Source of the DNA: a virus
DNA: 55,213 nt
Virus record (IMG/VR): IMGVR_UViG_3300025117_000079
Location: 1 to 55,213 of that record
Direction: 5' to 3' (one strand)
Part shown: positions 7,375 to 15,946 of the stretch, piece after piece
Layout: the number at the start of each line of letters is the position of its first letter
Numbering within the stretch: the stretch's first letter is position 1
Program-made: the position numbers and the translations under genes
Notes under the pieces: model-generated
The model's input: only the letters and a program-made list of their open reading frames with translations
What the model was told of the DNA's origin: nothing
The model's database searches: none

Positions 7375-8696
7375 ATTGACTCCTGTCCTATCCTATGAAT
7401 TCTATCTATTGCTTGATCCCTAACATCAAATTGCCACACATGTTCAAAAAATCGAGTATGTTGGAATTTTGCTTTTGATTCTAGTTTAAATAACTCAATT
7501 CCTATTCCACCAGACTCTTGTTGTCCAATAAATACTGGTATCTTCTTATTAGATTGATAATCTTTCCAGACTTTACCTTTATCTTTTGTTCCACCATGCA
7601 TTATTGCATGTTTGATATTCAGATTTTCTAGTTTATTAGAAATCATTTCAATTGATTTTCTAAATCTGCACCAAATTACTACAGACTCATCTGCATCCAC
7701 AACTAGTTCTGTATCTTCAATTAAGGCGTCCAATTTAGGGGTCTCCTTCAATTCTATTATTGGACCCCCTGTTTCCTCTATTAGAAATCCTGCTGTTACC
7801 TGCTGTAGCCTTATGAGCTTTGTAAGTACATTTAATAGATTACTCTTTGTTGAACCATCTTCTAATAATTTCTCAATAACTTTTTTCTTTACTCCGTCAT
7901 AAATCCTTTGAAGTGAATCGGACATTTCAACTCTAATAACATCAAATATCTTTTTAGGTAGGTCAATACATTCTTCTTTTCTTTTCCTAATACAGATTGT
8001 GAATATCTTTTTAGTCAAAACTTCAGCTTTATCCATCTTTAGAAGAAACTTATCATGTCCTGCTATTTCCTTCTTATTAAAAAAGTATCCTCTAAAGGCA
8101 AAGAAACTTCCACCAAACGTCTTTCCTAAATCTACAGCATAAAATTGTGACCAAACATCTAATGGATAATTAGATATTGGAGTACCAGTCAACATTATTC
8201 TATGTTTCACTGAACTAAGCTGAGAAATTTCAAATGAGGCTCTAGATCTATTAGAAAATGGATTCTTAATATATCTAGCAGACTCATCATAAATAATAAC
8301 ATTTATTCCTATTTCTGCCAATTGTGGTAGGAATAAAGGCAATCCCGCATAATTGATAATACCGAATTGAATATCTTCATTCTTAAACTTCTCGATTTGG
8401 TAGATTTTTTGATCTCTATTTCCTCCATGTAGAATAATAGATTTATACTCAGAGAACTTTTCTATCTGAGTTGTCCATCCATCGAAAATAGCAATAGGAC
8501 AAACTGTTAGGATTTTGGTTATTTCTTTATCCTTTTGCATTCGGTATCTTGAAATGTCGATTGCTATTTTTGTTTTTCCTAATCCCATATCATATAGCAA
8601 TCCAACATTATTATGCGTGATACCGAATGCAAGTCCTTCTAATTGATATTCTCTAGGAGGTGGACCTATAAACGTAAAATCTTTTGGAGCTTTCAT
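7248..8696 (-). CDS. SNF2-family DNA helicase/translocase
   Basis: A 482-residue SF2 protein. Walker A is DMGLGKT at 36-42, motif II is YDESARYIKN, motif III is LTGTPISN, and the second RecA lobe ends with motif VI RDQAIDRIHRIGQ. This is the minimal SNF2 core without accessory domains, as commonly found in phages. It would be an ATP-dependent double-stranded DNA translocase acting in recombination, replication or countering host proteins. All core motifs look intact. Its 3' end overlaps the next gene if that gene uses its first ATG. Confidence 0.92.
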   Translation of the reverse strand: MKAPKDFTFIGPPPREYQLEGLAFGITHNNVGLLYDMGLGKTKIAIDISRYRMQKDKEITKILTVCPIAIFDGWTTQIEKFSEYKSIILHGGNRDQKIYQIEKFKNEDIQFGIINYAGLPLFLPQLAEIGINVIIYDESARYIKNPFSNRSRASFEISQLSSVKHRIMLTGTPISNYPLDVWSQFYAVDLGKTFGGSFFAFRGYFFNKKEIAGHDKFLLKMDKAEVLTKKIFTICIRKRKEECIDLPKKIFDVIRVEMSDSLQRIYDGVKKKVIEKLLEDGSTKSNLLNVLTKLIRLQQVTAGFLIEETGGPIIELKETPKLDALIEDTELVVDADESVVIWCRFRKSIEMISNKLENLNIKHAIMHGGTKDKGKVWKDYQSNKKIPVFIGQQESGGIGIELFKLESKAKFQHTRFFEHVWQFDVRDQAIDRIHRIGQESICIYKDLMVKKTIDERIFQVNLERKLISEILIDNKQAVEMLQ

Positions 8697-8727
8697 TCAA
8701 TAGAGGTTTCCTTTCAGTTACAGGTTA

Positions 8728-8907
8728 TTAATAAGCTAGATAGTGTGCTGATTTCTTTCCATTGACTACATTATTGATTACTTCGTCTATTTCTTCTTTG
8801 TGAGTTTTAATAAATTCTTTCAAGGATTGTCTTGATTCTCTTTGCCAATTATACAATCCTTCATCATTTAGAATCCAAAGTCTTCTTTCCTCATTATTGA
8901 TTTTCAT
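8728..8907 (-). CDS. Hypothetical 59-residue helical protein
   Basis: Runs from ATG at 8907 to TAA at 8728 and encodes MKINNEERRLWILNDEGLYN followed by a charged helix (SLKEFIKTHKEEID). Its ATG overlaps the TGA of the upstream gene (ATGA, 4 bases), supporting coupled translation. No family recognised. Confidence 0.7.
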   Translation of the reverse strand: MKINNEERRLWILNDEGLYNWQRESRQSLKEFIKTHKEEIDEVINNVVNGKKSAHYLAY

Positions 8908-9128
8908 ATAATCCTTTCTTTCTTTTTTATCTCCATAGCAACTTTAGTTCTTTCATATGTACAAATAATAGATACTACTTGTGTGCCAATATATTCCATA
9001 TCAATAGTAGAAAACCCATTTTTAACCCATTTTTTAATAATAGGATCTAAAGTTTTATATAATTCTTCATCAAATGCTCCACCTTCGTCATTATATGACT
9101 CGTATTTTTCATTTATCAGGCGTTTCAT
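8904..9128 (-). CDS. Hypothetical 74-residue protein
   Basis: Begins MKRLINEKYESYNDEGGAFD and ends with a Lys-rich tail. Alpha-helical by composition. Coupled to the downstream 59-residue gene by an ATGA overlap. No recognisable domain. Confidence 0.65.
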   Translation of the reverse strand: MKRLINEKYESYNDEGGAFDEELYKTLDPIIKKWVKNGFSTIDMEYIGTQVVSIICTYERTKVAMEIKKKERII

Positions 9129-9139
9129 TTTATTACCTC

Positions 9140-9475
9140 TTATTTTATAATCATGTTTTTACCAATACAGATTTGACTTCTAGTTTTACCTGCAAGAAAC
9201 TTGCCATTTATTCTCTCAGGCATTACCCAAAGTCTATTATCTCCAATATCCTGTTCTACTTTACCTGAAAGTATATCATTTGATTGATATGAAAGTCTGA
9301 ATTTGATATTATCGTTTCTACAATATTGTTCCTCTTCTTTCATAACTACATGAAGATTAGAATTTGTTTTCTTCAAATAGTCATTAATTCTCTCAGCGTC
9401 ATCTTTTGATTTCTTTAGAAACGCTTTTACTCTTTTACCATCTACATTGTAACCATAGACTGCGTGCTTTTTCAT
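9140..9475 (-). CDS. Hypothetical 111-residue protein
   Basis: Begins MKKHAVYGYNVDGKRVKAFL, basic N-terminus, beta-rich middle. Its start overlaps the stop of the upstream gene and AGGAGGAACAAAACA lies before the ATG. Nothing identifies a function. Confidence 0.65.
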   Translation of the reverse strand: MKKHAVYGYNVDGKRVKAFLKKSKDDAERINDYLKKTNSNLHVVMKEEEQYCRNDNIKFRLSYQSNDILSGKVEQDIGDNRLWVMPERINGKFLAGKTRSQICIGKNMIIK

Positions 9476-9741
9476 TGTTTTGTTCCTCCTAATGAGATTA
9501 AATAGTCGATTCCAGTATAAACTCCTTTGGTCCCATAATACTGAATATTAGAATTAGCTAAAAGTGTTCTTCCAAAATCATTCATTGTCATTTCTGGAGA
9601 TATATAAATGTGTCTATTAATACAATTAATCAGTTTAAAATGTTTAGTTTTCATTAATGGTAAAAGTATTGTACCATCTACTAATTTAATAGCATACAAT
9701 ACTTTTCCTGGAGTTTCCTTTAATATTCTTATTTTTTTCAT
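9472..9741 (-). CDS. Hypothetical 89-residue protein
   Basis: I choose the ATG at 9741 (MKKIRILKETPGK) because the longer frame would run 100 bases into the peptidase gene and adds a hydrophobic stretch unlike a normal N-terminus. The ribosome site before 9741 is weak, so coupling to the peptidase stop 2 bases away probably drives translation. Beta-rich, no known motif. Confidence 0.6.
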   Translation of the reverse strand: MKKIRILKETPGKVLYAIKLVDGTILLPLMKTKHFKLINCINRHIYISPEMTMNDFGRTLLANSNIQYYGTKGVYTGIDYLISLGGTKQ

Positions 9742-9742
9742 A

Positions 9743-10801
9743 CTAGTGTACCGAAATATCACTATAATCAAATTCTTCGGCACATTTTTTGCACAAAAAA
9801 TCATTTCCAACTCTTTCCCAATTATCAGAGTCAAGAGATATTCCACAATAACAACAAAATGTTACATCATTTTCTTTTGATTCTGTCAATTTAACTTTAC
9901 AATCAGGGCAAGTATCTTCATCTATTTCCCAGACTTCATAAAGATTACCACATTGAGGACATTCATAATAATCATAGTAATCTTCTGTTTCTTGTTTCTC
10001 TAAATCAGAATTGAACCAAGTTTTAACATATTCTGATTTACCAAGTTTAGGAAATGTATTATAACCATAATTCCATTTCCTACTATATACTGGTTTTTCA
10101 TACTGATCTGTTATATTTTCTATAATCTCTAAACCAAACTTCCTGGCAGTTTTTAGTTGTGTAATATTTGTGTAATCGGTTGTGGTATGAGGATTATAAT
10201 AACCACAAGATAAATTTACACAACTAATATAATTAGAAACTTCATCTGCATCTGAAAAAGCTCCTGTTACAGATTTATAACCTTTTGGACCTCCAATTAT
10301 CTCTAATTCCTTTTCAAATTCTTCAGTACAGTAATCATTTAGTGTGCCTATAATATTAGTTCCGTTTCTACGGTCAAATAAAAGTCCATAAAGTAGATCT
10401 TCCAAATATTCTGTTTGACAGATATGTTTAATATTACCATTACAAGTTTCTTCTTCAGTAGAAAAGATAAAACTGATATCTGGATGTTCCTCTAATATAG
10501 AAAGACAAATCCAAATACCATTTTTATCGTCTGCTCCTAATGTACCGTCTCCTCTAATCTCAGAATTGTTAATTGTAATTTTCTTAGCTGGTTTTGCATA
10601 AACCTGATCCATATGAGCAAAAACCAATGGTGTATTAGGAATTATTCTATAAATCTGATGATAATTATCAATTTTGAAATCATTAATTCCTAATTTCTTC
10701 AACTTAGACTGGACAAGGTTTGACATTTCTTTTTCTCCAAACGTAGGAGAAAAGGTTCGATAAAGTTCTAGTAAATCTTCAAGAGTAATAATCTTACTCA
10801 T
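9743..10801 (-). CDS. M20/M42-like metallopeptidase with C-terminal zinc ribbons
   Basis: 352 residues. The first 220 look like a di-zinc aminopeptidase/tripeptidase core: FAHMDQV (H63, D65), a bridging-Asp motif GADDKNG near 89-95, the catalytic STEEET near 114-119, and YYNPHTT as a later metal His. The C-terminal 90 residues hold two zinc-ribbon-like sets (YECPQCG...DTCPDCK and TFCCYCG...LCKKC). I know of no standard M20/M42 peptidase with such a tail. Possible role: processing a host or virion peptide, or a binding protein built on a peptidase fold. Core assignment fairly firm. Confidence 0.75.
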   Translation of the reverse strand: MSKIITLEDLLELYRTFSPTFGEKEMSNLVQSKLKKLGINDFKIDNYHQIYRIIPNTPLVFAHMDQVYAKPAKKITINNSEIRGDGTLGADDKNGIWICLSILEEHPDISFIFSTEEETCNGNIKHICQTEYLEDLLYGLLFDRRNGTNIIGTLNDYCTEEFEKELEIIGGPKGYKSVTGAFSDADEVSNYISCVNLSCGYYNPHTTTDYTNITQLKTARKFGLEIIENITDQYEKPVYSRKWNYGYNTFPKLGKSEYVKTWFNSDLEKQETEDYYDYYECPQCGNLYEVWEIDEDTCPDCKVKLTESKENDVTFCCYCGISLDSDNWERVGNDFLCKKCAEEFDYSDISVH

Positions 10802-12344
10802 TTACAGCCTCCGTTTCAGGAATATAGCATTGATCACAAATTTCATCGTCAGCCGATTCGTTCTCTTTTGAAGTTATTTTTTTACAATCTTTACAAACAA
10901 AAAACAAATCCTCAAAACAACCTGAACAATATCCTGCTTTTTCTGATTCTTCATCATCATGATGAACTCCACCACATTCTTCACAAGTAAAATAATCTGA
11001 TTCATAGCATTCTGTGCAAAGAGAATTTCCATCATGTGTAGTATGGGAGTATTCCATTTTTACATATTTTTCACATCCACTGCAAAATACATAATGTCTA
11101 TTTCTACAATATTCACAAATATAATCTTCATTTATTGTTTCAAGCGCATCATCATTATAAACTGCTTCTCCACAATGATGGCAGTTTACATAACTTCTAT
11201 TAAAACAATCTTCACAATATAAACCATCATTAGTAGAATATGAATCCTCTTGATGATATCTTCCACCACAATCATCACAATAGAAATAATCCTCATCACT
11301 ATCTTCATTTAAATAAGATTCTTCAAATGAGGAAAATCCACCAGTATGAGACATATGAGTTATTGAATTACATCCACCACCATAATAAATAAAATCATTA
11401 CTATCAACTCCAACTCCAATTCCATCATAATAAATAGCAGTTATATTTCCATTTACATATCTACCTGTAGTAAATCCAAAACTTCTTCTACAGTATGTTG
11501 TATGAAAACTCGGTCTGGTCATACATTTTATTGAAAGATGTTCCATCAATCCTTTGAACATTTCTTCAGATTGATTACCAAACATTCGAAGACAACAACT
11601 AGAATTGTCTTTATAAAGATTAAATGATCTTTGAATATATTTAAAATGTTTAAATTCTAAATTTTTAGTAGTATATTTGTTTATTTTACCATTTGTGGCA
11701 AAAAAGATATATCTATGTGGATCAAGTAAAGCTGCTGGAAGTCCCATATAGAAAGCATCAGAAAACGTACTTTCTAAATTTAAACAACTTCCGTTGATTG
11801 TGCAGTTCTGATTAGTAGAGCAAAATACATAATCAATGGGGTTTCTAGTTAAACACAATGTCAAAACACCATTTGATCTATTAGATGAAATCTCATTTAC
11901 CTGTTCTTGAGTCAGAATATGATCATCAAGAAGCAATTTAAACAATTTTCTAAACTGCTTCCCAATTTTAATTTTTCCAGTTGAATAAGTATCATAATTT
12001 ATTAATTGATCCCATGCAACACTGCGTTTTTTCATCCAAGGAACTATTTTTTCATAATAATCTATACTTTCCATAATATTACAGTAAACTTTATATCCCA
12101 TATCCATATTTTTATCTGTATTGTCACAATAAAAGAATCTACGTTTGGATACAGGATCAAGTCCCAAAGCCTTATCAATCTCATATTCTTCTTCATTATT
12201 TACATAATTCAAAATTCTCTCATTTGTGTCATCGTCATAAAAGAAATGAGGAAGTAACTTCTCAAATCTTTCATGATTAATCTGATTTGATTCAGGCAAA
12301 ATAACATCATTGAATTCGTCTTTGTTAAATTCTCTAATGTCCAT
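10794..12344 (-). CDS. Large protein with C-terminal tandem zinc ribbons
   Basis: 516 residues. The N-terminal 340 form an unrecognised domain (patch with DPVSKRRFFYCDN, then CLRMFGNQ). Residues about 350-510 are a string of at least six Cys-rich units of CxxC type (YCDDCGG, CEDC, CHHCG, CEYC, CSGC, CEECGG, CKDC, CDQC), resembling LIM-like or rubredoxin-type ribbons. It overlaps the peptidase gene by 8 bases, and that peptidase ends in the same kind of ribbons, so the two may act together. Start at 12344 follows GAGGAG. Function unknown. Confidence 0.7.
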   Translation of the reverse strand: MDIREFNKDEFNDVILPESNQINHERFEKLLPHFFYDDDTNERILNYVNNEEEYEIDKALGLDPVSKRRFFYCDNTDKNMDMGYKVYCNIMESIDYYEKIVPWMKKRSVAWDQLINYDTYSTGKIKIGKQFRKLFKLLLDDHILTQEQVNEISSNRSNGVLTLCLTRNPIDYVFCSTNQNCTINGSCLNLESTFSDAFYMGLPAALLDPHRYIFFATNGKINKYTTKNLEFKHFKYIQRSFNLYKDNSSCCLRMFGNQSEEMFKGLMEHLSIKCMTRPSFHTTYCRRSFGFTTGRYVNGNITAIYYDGIGVGVDSNDFIYYGGGCNSITHMSHTGGFSSFEESYLNEDSDEDYFYCDDCGGRYHQEDSYSTNDGLYCEDCFNRSYVNCHHCGEAVYNDDALETINEDYICEYCRNRHYVFCSGCEKYVKMEYSHTTHDGNSLCTECYESDYFTCEECGGVHHDDEESEKAGYCSGCFEDLFFVCKDCKKITSKENESADDEICDQCYIPETEAVNE

Positions 12345-12347
12345 AAA

Positions 12348-12674
12348 TTAACTCCTCTTCTGATATTTTTGATAGAGAAATTTCCAAAAATTAATGGTAT
12401 AGTTATTTGATTTTTCTATTTCTAATCTAATGTGATGCCGTAAAATTACCCAAGGAACATCTTCAAGGTTAAATGTTTTAGTTTCTGTTTCATTTTTAAT
12501 TTTAAGCTGTAAGTTGCCATCTTTCATTTCTCCAATAAAGGAACAATATACATTTCCTTTTTGGAATGCTTCAGGCCAAATTTGTCGAATAGCTAATGAT
12601 CTTTCTAATTTTAAATGTAATTCCTCTCTTAGTTTTATTTTTTCTTGCAAATTCTTCCATGTTTCATTGATCAT
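12348..12674 (-). CDS. Hypothetical 108-residue protein
   Basis: Begins MINETWKNLQEKIKLREELH, a strongly charged helix, followed by a beta-rich part and a basic C-terminus. Translation starts behind AAAGGAGGATTT, the leader type also seen at 14123, 16670, 16862 and 17087, with a perfect inverted repeat just upstream (12692-12738). No family recognised. Confidence 0.65.
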   Translation of the reverse strand: MINETWKNLQEKIKLREELHLKLERSLAIRQIWPEAFQKGNVYCSFIGEMKDGNLQLKIKNETETKTFNLEDVPWVILRHHIRLEIEKSNNYTINFWKFLYQKYQKRS

Positions 12675-12691
12675 AAATCCTCCTTTGTTAA

Positions 12692-12738
12692 ATATTAAAA
12701 ATTGTCTTAAGTATAATATTTAAGACAATTTTTAATAT
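12692..12738. terminator. Perfect 19-bp inverted repeat between genes
   Basis: Bases 12692-12710 are the exact reverse complement of 12720-12738, with a 9-base loop. The stem is almost all A/T with one central GTCTTAA block. It lies after the stop of the 61-residue gene and before the ribosome site of the next, with a GTTAAA box at its left edge. It may be a bidirectional terminator or an RNA-processing hairpin; it belongs with the other intergenic hairpins of this block. Confidence 0.6.
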
Positions 12739-12780
12739 CAAGAGATAAGAGAAAAAAACTCCTACCTCTTGAAAAATGTA

Positions 12781-12966
12781 TTAGTTTTTTGGTATATATC
12801 CACCCATTGTTTTTACCCACGAAATATCTTCCTCTGTTGCTTCTCTTACTATATCTTTATAATTATAAGTTCCTACCTCAATTTTAATTTCTTTTTTAGC
12901 CTGTTCTATATTTCTATATTTTCTAATTCCACAGCCCATATCAGATTCAAAATAGTAAAAAGGCAT
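12781..12966 (-). CDS. Hypothetical 61-residue protein
   Basis: Begins MPFYYFESDMGCGIRKYRNI, then a Lys/Glu helix. AAAGGAG lies before its ATG, inside the end of the upstream 47-residue ORF. No known domain. Confidence 0.6.
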   Translation of the reverse strand: MPFYYFESDMGCGIRKYRNIEQAKKEIKIEVGTYNYKDIVREATEEDISWVKTMGGYIPKN

Positions 12967-12968
12967 AC

Positions 12969-13112
12969 CTAAACTCCTTTATAAATAATAGGATTGATAA
13001 AAAACTTCAGTATGGTTAATATCCTAATTGTGTTTTTTCTACTTATTCCAAATTCCACAAATCTGCAATATAGGTGTCCACAATTGAATTTATGTTGTAT
13101 CCAATTTCTCAT
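12969..13112 (-). CDS. Hypothetical 47-residue basic protein
   Basis: An ATG at 13112 is preceded by AAAGGAGGTGTCTT, one of the best ribosome sites in the region. The product begins MRNWIQHKFNCGHLYCRF and ends in a hydrophobic, basic helix. The stop TAG is 2 bases before the next start. Too short to classify; the ribosome site is the main support. Confidence 0.55.
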   Translation of the reverse strand: MRNWIQHKFNCGHLYCRFVEFGISRKNTIRILTILKFFINPIIYKGV

Positions 13113-13130
13113 AAGACACCTCCTTTTTAT

Positions 13131-13385
13131 TTATACCTCTTCTTCTTCATATTCTCCATAATCATAAGAGTTCACTCCAATTCCAATAAAATCTTGTATT
13201 TCTCCTGTAAAAACATTTAGCATTAATATTCCATTTGTTTTTAGAGTTGCTATACATAAAGATTTTCCTATAGAATTGTTTGTAGAATCTTCTAAAATTA
13301 TATCAATGTTCCCTTCTTTGGATTTAGTCAAAAACACATCAATAATCTTTTCTTTTTTAACTTCTTTATTTCTGAGTCTAAACAT
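13131..13385 (-). CDS. Hypothetical 84-residue protein
   Basis: Begins MFRLRNKEVKKEKIIDVFLT and ends in a run of glutamates (YEEEEV). Beta-rich core. AAGGAGAATAATT precedes the ATG. The neighbouring 67-residue protein also begins with MF and has a similar strand pattern, so the two could be diverged copies. Function unknown. Confidence 0.65.
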   Translation of the reverse strand: MFRLRNKEVKKEKIIDVFLTKSKEGNIDIILEDSTNNSIGKSLCIATLKTNGILMLNVFTGEIQDFIGIGVNSYDYGEYEEEEV

Positions 13386-13416
13386 AATTATTCTCCTTAA
13401 ATCTTATTTTTTTGTA

Positions 13417-13620
13417 TTAATATCCCAATAGAAGTTTTTTATTCTTTTTCAAAAACAGCTCCAAACTTTTTTTCAATGACTCCAAAATCCTAATTTGAGT
13501 TACTTTCTGTTCTTCTAGTGGATCAATATTTGTTAAATATAAATTTATATGTCCTTTAATATCTCCTTTTATAGAAACTTTAAGTATTTTATCTTTTATA
13601 TTACCTTGCAAAATAAACAT
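13417..13620 (-). CDS. Hypothetical 67-residue protein
   Basis: Begins MFILQGNIKDKILKVSIKGD, beta strands followed by a Lys/Leu helix (SLKKSLELFLKKNKK). AAAGGAGAGTAACT precedes the start. Unknown. Confidence 0.6.
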   Translation of the reverse strand: MFILQGNIKDKILKVSIKGDIKGHINLYLTNIDPLEEQKVTQIRILESLKKSLELFLKKNKKLLLGY

Positions 13621-13635
13621 AGTTACTCTCCTTTC

Positions 13636-13872
13636 TCACATTGTTTCTATATAATCTTGAATTATAAGATCTGCTATTACTGGATTGAATTTAGATTGTT
13701 TGAAGGATTTACCTACTCGAATTATGTTATTGCTACAGAGAAATAAAAGCTGATTATTAAAGTTATTTCTGTTTTTATAAACCTCAATTTTAGTTTTAGG
13801 AAATGTTGCTATTAAATGCATGTTCATTTTGTTAGTTAAATAAGAAACAATCATTTGCCGATCAGATAGCAT
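13636..13872 (-). CDS. Hypothetical 78-residue protein
   Basis: Begins MLSDRQMIVSYLTNKMNMHL; its ATG shares one base with the stop of the upstream gene. It follows AAGGAGAACCTA. No domain recognised. Confidence 0.6.
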   Translation of the reverse strand: MLSDRQMIVSYLTNKMNMHLIATFPKTKIEVYKNRNNFNNQLLFLCSNNIIRVGKSFKQSKFNPVIADLIIQDYIETM

Positions 13873-14123
13873 TAGGTTCTCCTTATGGGTTTAAGATTTT
13901 CAAATTCATTATACATTTCCCACCAATTTTCTGCTACTACTGGACAATTAAATTCAAATTTAAAAGGAATACATGAATCACATCTATAACATCTTAAAGA
14001 CATATCTCTATTTTCATAATTACCATCATAATAAATAGGAGTAGCTTCTGGTTGCTTTTTTATACTTTTTGCATGTTTGTGACAGAAAATCTTCTTTTTG
14101 GTATAGTAACCTACAATTTCCAT
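13872..14123 (-). CDS. Hypothetical Cys-containing 83-residue protein
   Basis: The start is set at ATG 14123 (MEIVGYYTKKK) because the in-frame upstream ATG at 14138 is itself part of the GGAGG ribosome site for this one. CHKH and CYRCDSC segments could bind one zinc. Preceded by an intergenic hairpin (14145-14203). Function unknown. Confidence 0.65.
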   Translation of the reverse strand: MEIVGYYTKKKIFCHKHAKSIKKQPEATPIYYDGNYENRDMSLRCYRCDSCIPFKFEFNCPVVAENWWEMYNEFENLKPIRRT

Positions 14124-14144
14124 AGTTAAATCCTCCATATTAGA

Positions 14145-14203
14145 TTTAAACTACCATTTCTGCTATCTAGTTCAAAACTAAATAGCAGAGAGGGAGTTTA
14201 AAC
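14145..14203 (-). other. Boxed intergenic hairpin 1
   Basis: A 13-bp stem (14160-14172 with 14176-14188, one mismatch, 3-base loop) is flanked by TTTAAAC at 14145 and GTTTAAAC at 14196. The right-hand box contains the stop codon of the upstream gene; the left-hand box stands shortly before the GGAGG of the next. This layout recurs at 15888-15946, 16889-16954 and, less exactly, elsewhere in this strand. Confidence 0.7.
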
Positions 14204-14596
14204 TTCTTTTTCTAGAATTTGGTAATATGTAAGAAATTTATTCTTGTAATCGTCCCTATCAAAATCATCATAAACTATAATTGGTTCTGATCCATCATTT
14301 GTTCCGTGATCTTCTATAATTTCTATTGCCTCTTTTATAGATTTTGCAGTATCTATAAAAACATCAAGTATTGTAAAAAATTCATCAGTATATGTTATTA
14401 TATAAATCTTTTTAGGGTTATCATCTCTGTCTTCATCTAATTTCCAGATAATTTTATGTCCACATTCTGAGCAATATTTATCATATTCTCTTATCTTCTC
14501 TTCTCCACAGTTTTGACAAATATAATATTTTTGATATGTTTCAAATTCATCAGAAAAGTCTTCATTTGTAATAATAACCGTTTTATCAGTAGTCAT
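14198..14596 (-). CDS. Zinc-ribbon protein
   Basis: 132 residues from ATG 14596 (MTTDKTVIITNEDF), chosen over an ATG 21 bases upstream because AAAGGAGAATAATT precedes it. One zinc ribbon, CQNCGEEK...YCSECGHK, lies near residues 25-45, followed by a beta-alpha acidic domain. Its stop TAA falls inside a GTTTAAAC box of the following hairpin. Function unknown. Confidence 0.7.
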   Translation of the reverse strand: MTTDKTVIITNEDFSDEFETYQKYYICQNCGEEKIREYDKYCSECGHKIIWKLDEDRDDNPKKIYIITYTDEFFTILDVFIDTAKSIKEAIEIIEDHGTNDGSEPIIVYDDFDRDDYKNKFLTYYQILEKEV

Positions 14597-14598
14597 AA

Positions 14599-15303
14599 TT
14601 ATTCTCCTTTCAACCAATTAGTTTTCAAACATTCCATACTTCTTTTGGCATTATCAAGATTTCTATATGATTCTACAAAATAATTAATGGAATCAATAGC
14701 TTGATTAAGAATTATAATCTGACTATGTTCAATTCCAATAGTCTGAAGATATTCTGAATAAGAAGAATCATAAATATCCAAAACCTTTTTTACTTGCCTA
14801 TGAAGCATTATAACATCCAACGCCCCATAATAAGATTTGGTCATAAATTTAACTACTGAATTTATAGATCCATCAGCCCACCTTGGAATTCTTTCCCATC
14901 TTCTGTCATATTGTTTATTTTCTGATCGAGAAATCTTTCTCTCACTTTCAGAATAATAAACAATTTTCTCATCATTATATTTAAGATTAGAATAAAACAG
15001 TATATCTTCATTTGAATCTTTCATATCTCTCCAAGAAGAAGAGATAATTGGAATTTCATCTTGATTATGGAAAAGATTAATTGCCAATGATCCAAGAAAA
15101 TCAATCATATTTGTAGCAGAAACTGGATATTCAGGAGAATGTTTAGTAGGATAATCATCATAACAATCAAATTGTGTAGCATAAGAATTAATAAAGCTGG
15201 AAGGATTAGAATAAAAACTCATAGGAGTATCTGTTGCTCCAGATCTCCAGCAATAACCAATCTTCTCATTCATTTGCGACCGAAAAGTAATTTCTTTTCC
15301 CAT
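14599..15303 (-). CDS. Hypothetical 234-residue protein
   Basis: Begins MGKEITFRSQMNEKIGYCWR, polar and aromatic, with long helices in the C-terminal half (HRQVKKVLDIYDSS and NQAIDSINYFVESY). No cysteine pairs, transmembrane segments or enzyme motifs seen. It ends 2 bases before the zinc-ribbon gene. Not recognised. Confidence 0.65.
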   Translation of the reverse strand: MGKEITFRSQMNEKIGYCWRSGATDTPMSFYSNPSSFINSYATQFDCYDDYPTKHSPEYPVSATNMIDFLGSLAINLFHNQDEIPIISSSWRDMKDSNEDILFYSNLKYNDEKIVYYSESERKISRSENKQYDRRWERIPRWADGSINSVVKFMTKSYYGALDVIMLHRQVKKVLDIYDSSYSEYLQTIGIEHSQIIILNQAIDSINYFVESYRNLDNAKRSMECLKTNWLKGE

Positions 15304-15304
15304 C

Positions 15305-15724
15305 TTAATTCTCCTTTTTAATAACTGTCATTTCTTTAACTACTACGGATTTACAACCATTTTGTAATCCAGTAGCACAAATATTTTTAGGATCTGTGGA
15401 ATAGGTTACTTTGAAGATTTTAACAAATTTATATGAAGGACCAAATCCTTGTCTTTTTATATAGTTAATTGCTGCATGTTTAGTACAAAAGATATGAAAT
15501 CCAGTATCATAAAATTGTCCATCTGAATAATTAAATTCTAGTTTTATTGTTTCTTCATTCAAAAGGTTAGGAAATCTATAATCTGCTTCATTTACTTTTT
15601 CATTAAACGGAATAGGTTTTGAAAGTCCCTGCTGAATTGTATAGCAATCATTATATGCAGATTCTTCCAAAATCTTATATCCTACTCCAGACACAGAAAA
15701 ATCTTTTTGTTTATCTAAACACAT
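15305..15724 (-). CDS. MCLD/GFHIF paralog 2
   Basis: 139 residues beginning MCLDKQKDFSVSGVGYKILE. It shares with the copies at 2188 and 15942 the MCLD start, a central TGFHIF motif, a basic strand near residue 108 and a C-terminal VVVKEMTVI segment. This copy has a longer middle. It ends 2 bases before the next gene. Function unknown. Confidence 0.7.
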   Translation of the reverse strand: MCLDKQKDFSVSGVGYKILEESAYNDCYTIQQGLSKPIPFNEKVNEADYRFPNLLNEETIKLEFNYSDGQFYDTGFHIFCTKHAAINYIKRQGFGPSYKFVKIFKVTYSTDPKNICATGLQNGCKSVVVKEMTVIKKEN

Positions 15725-15727
15725 AAT

Positions 15728-15865
15728 TTATACCTCAAACCAAATATTAACTACTCTATCAGAAAGTCTGATCATTTGACGCCAAATCTCTTCAGTTTCT
15801 TGATTACCATTATAAATGCAATCATTTTCTGGACACATAAGATCGAACCAATAGAGTTTAGTCAT
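15728..15865 (-). CDS. Small MTKLxWFD-type protein, copy 1 (45 aa)
   Basis: Start set at ATG 15865 (MTKLYWFDLM) behind AGAAGGAGAATTTTT; the longer frame upstream would read through an intergenic hairpin. The protein aligns with the ORFs at 16722-16862 and 16950-17087: same length, (M)xKLxxF start, an E/R-I-W/Y core and a short C-terminal helix. Probably a duplicated micro-protein family; unknown role. Confidence 0.7.
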   Translation of the reverse strand: MTKLYWFDLMCPENDCIYNGNQETEEIWRQMIRLSDRVVNIWFEV

Positions 15866-15887
15866 AAAAATTCTCCTTCTATCTAGA

Positions 15888-15946
15888 TTTAAACAACCAT
15901 TTCTGAATATAATCAATTCGGATTATATTCAGAATGAGAGTTTAAA
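15888..15946 (-). other. Boxed intergenic hairpin 2
   Basis: A perfect 14-bp stem (15901-15914 with 15921-15934, 6-base loop) is flanked by TTTAAAC (15888-15894) and GTTTAAA (15940-15946). The box to the right contains the TAA of the upstream gene. Stem sequence differs from hairpin 1, while boxes and position are kept, which argues for a conserved structural element. Confidence 0.75.

Noticed and set aside
12006-12257. Rightward ORFs inside the leftward block (for example here and 2579-2776)
   Set aside because: They lie opposite convincing genes, lack ribosome sites, and show low-complexity Phe/Ile/Tyr-rich translations typical of reverse-strand shadows.
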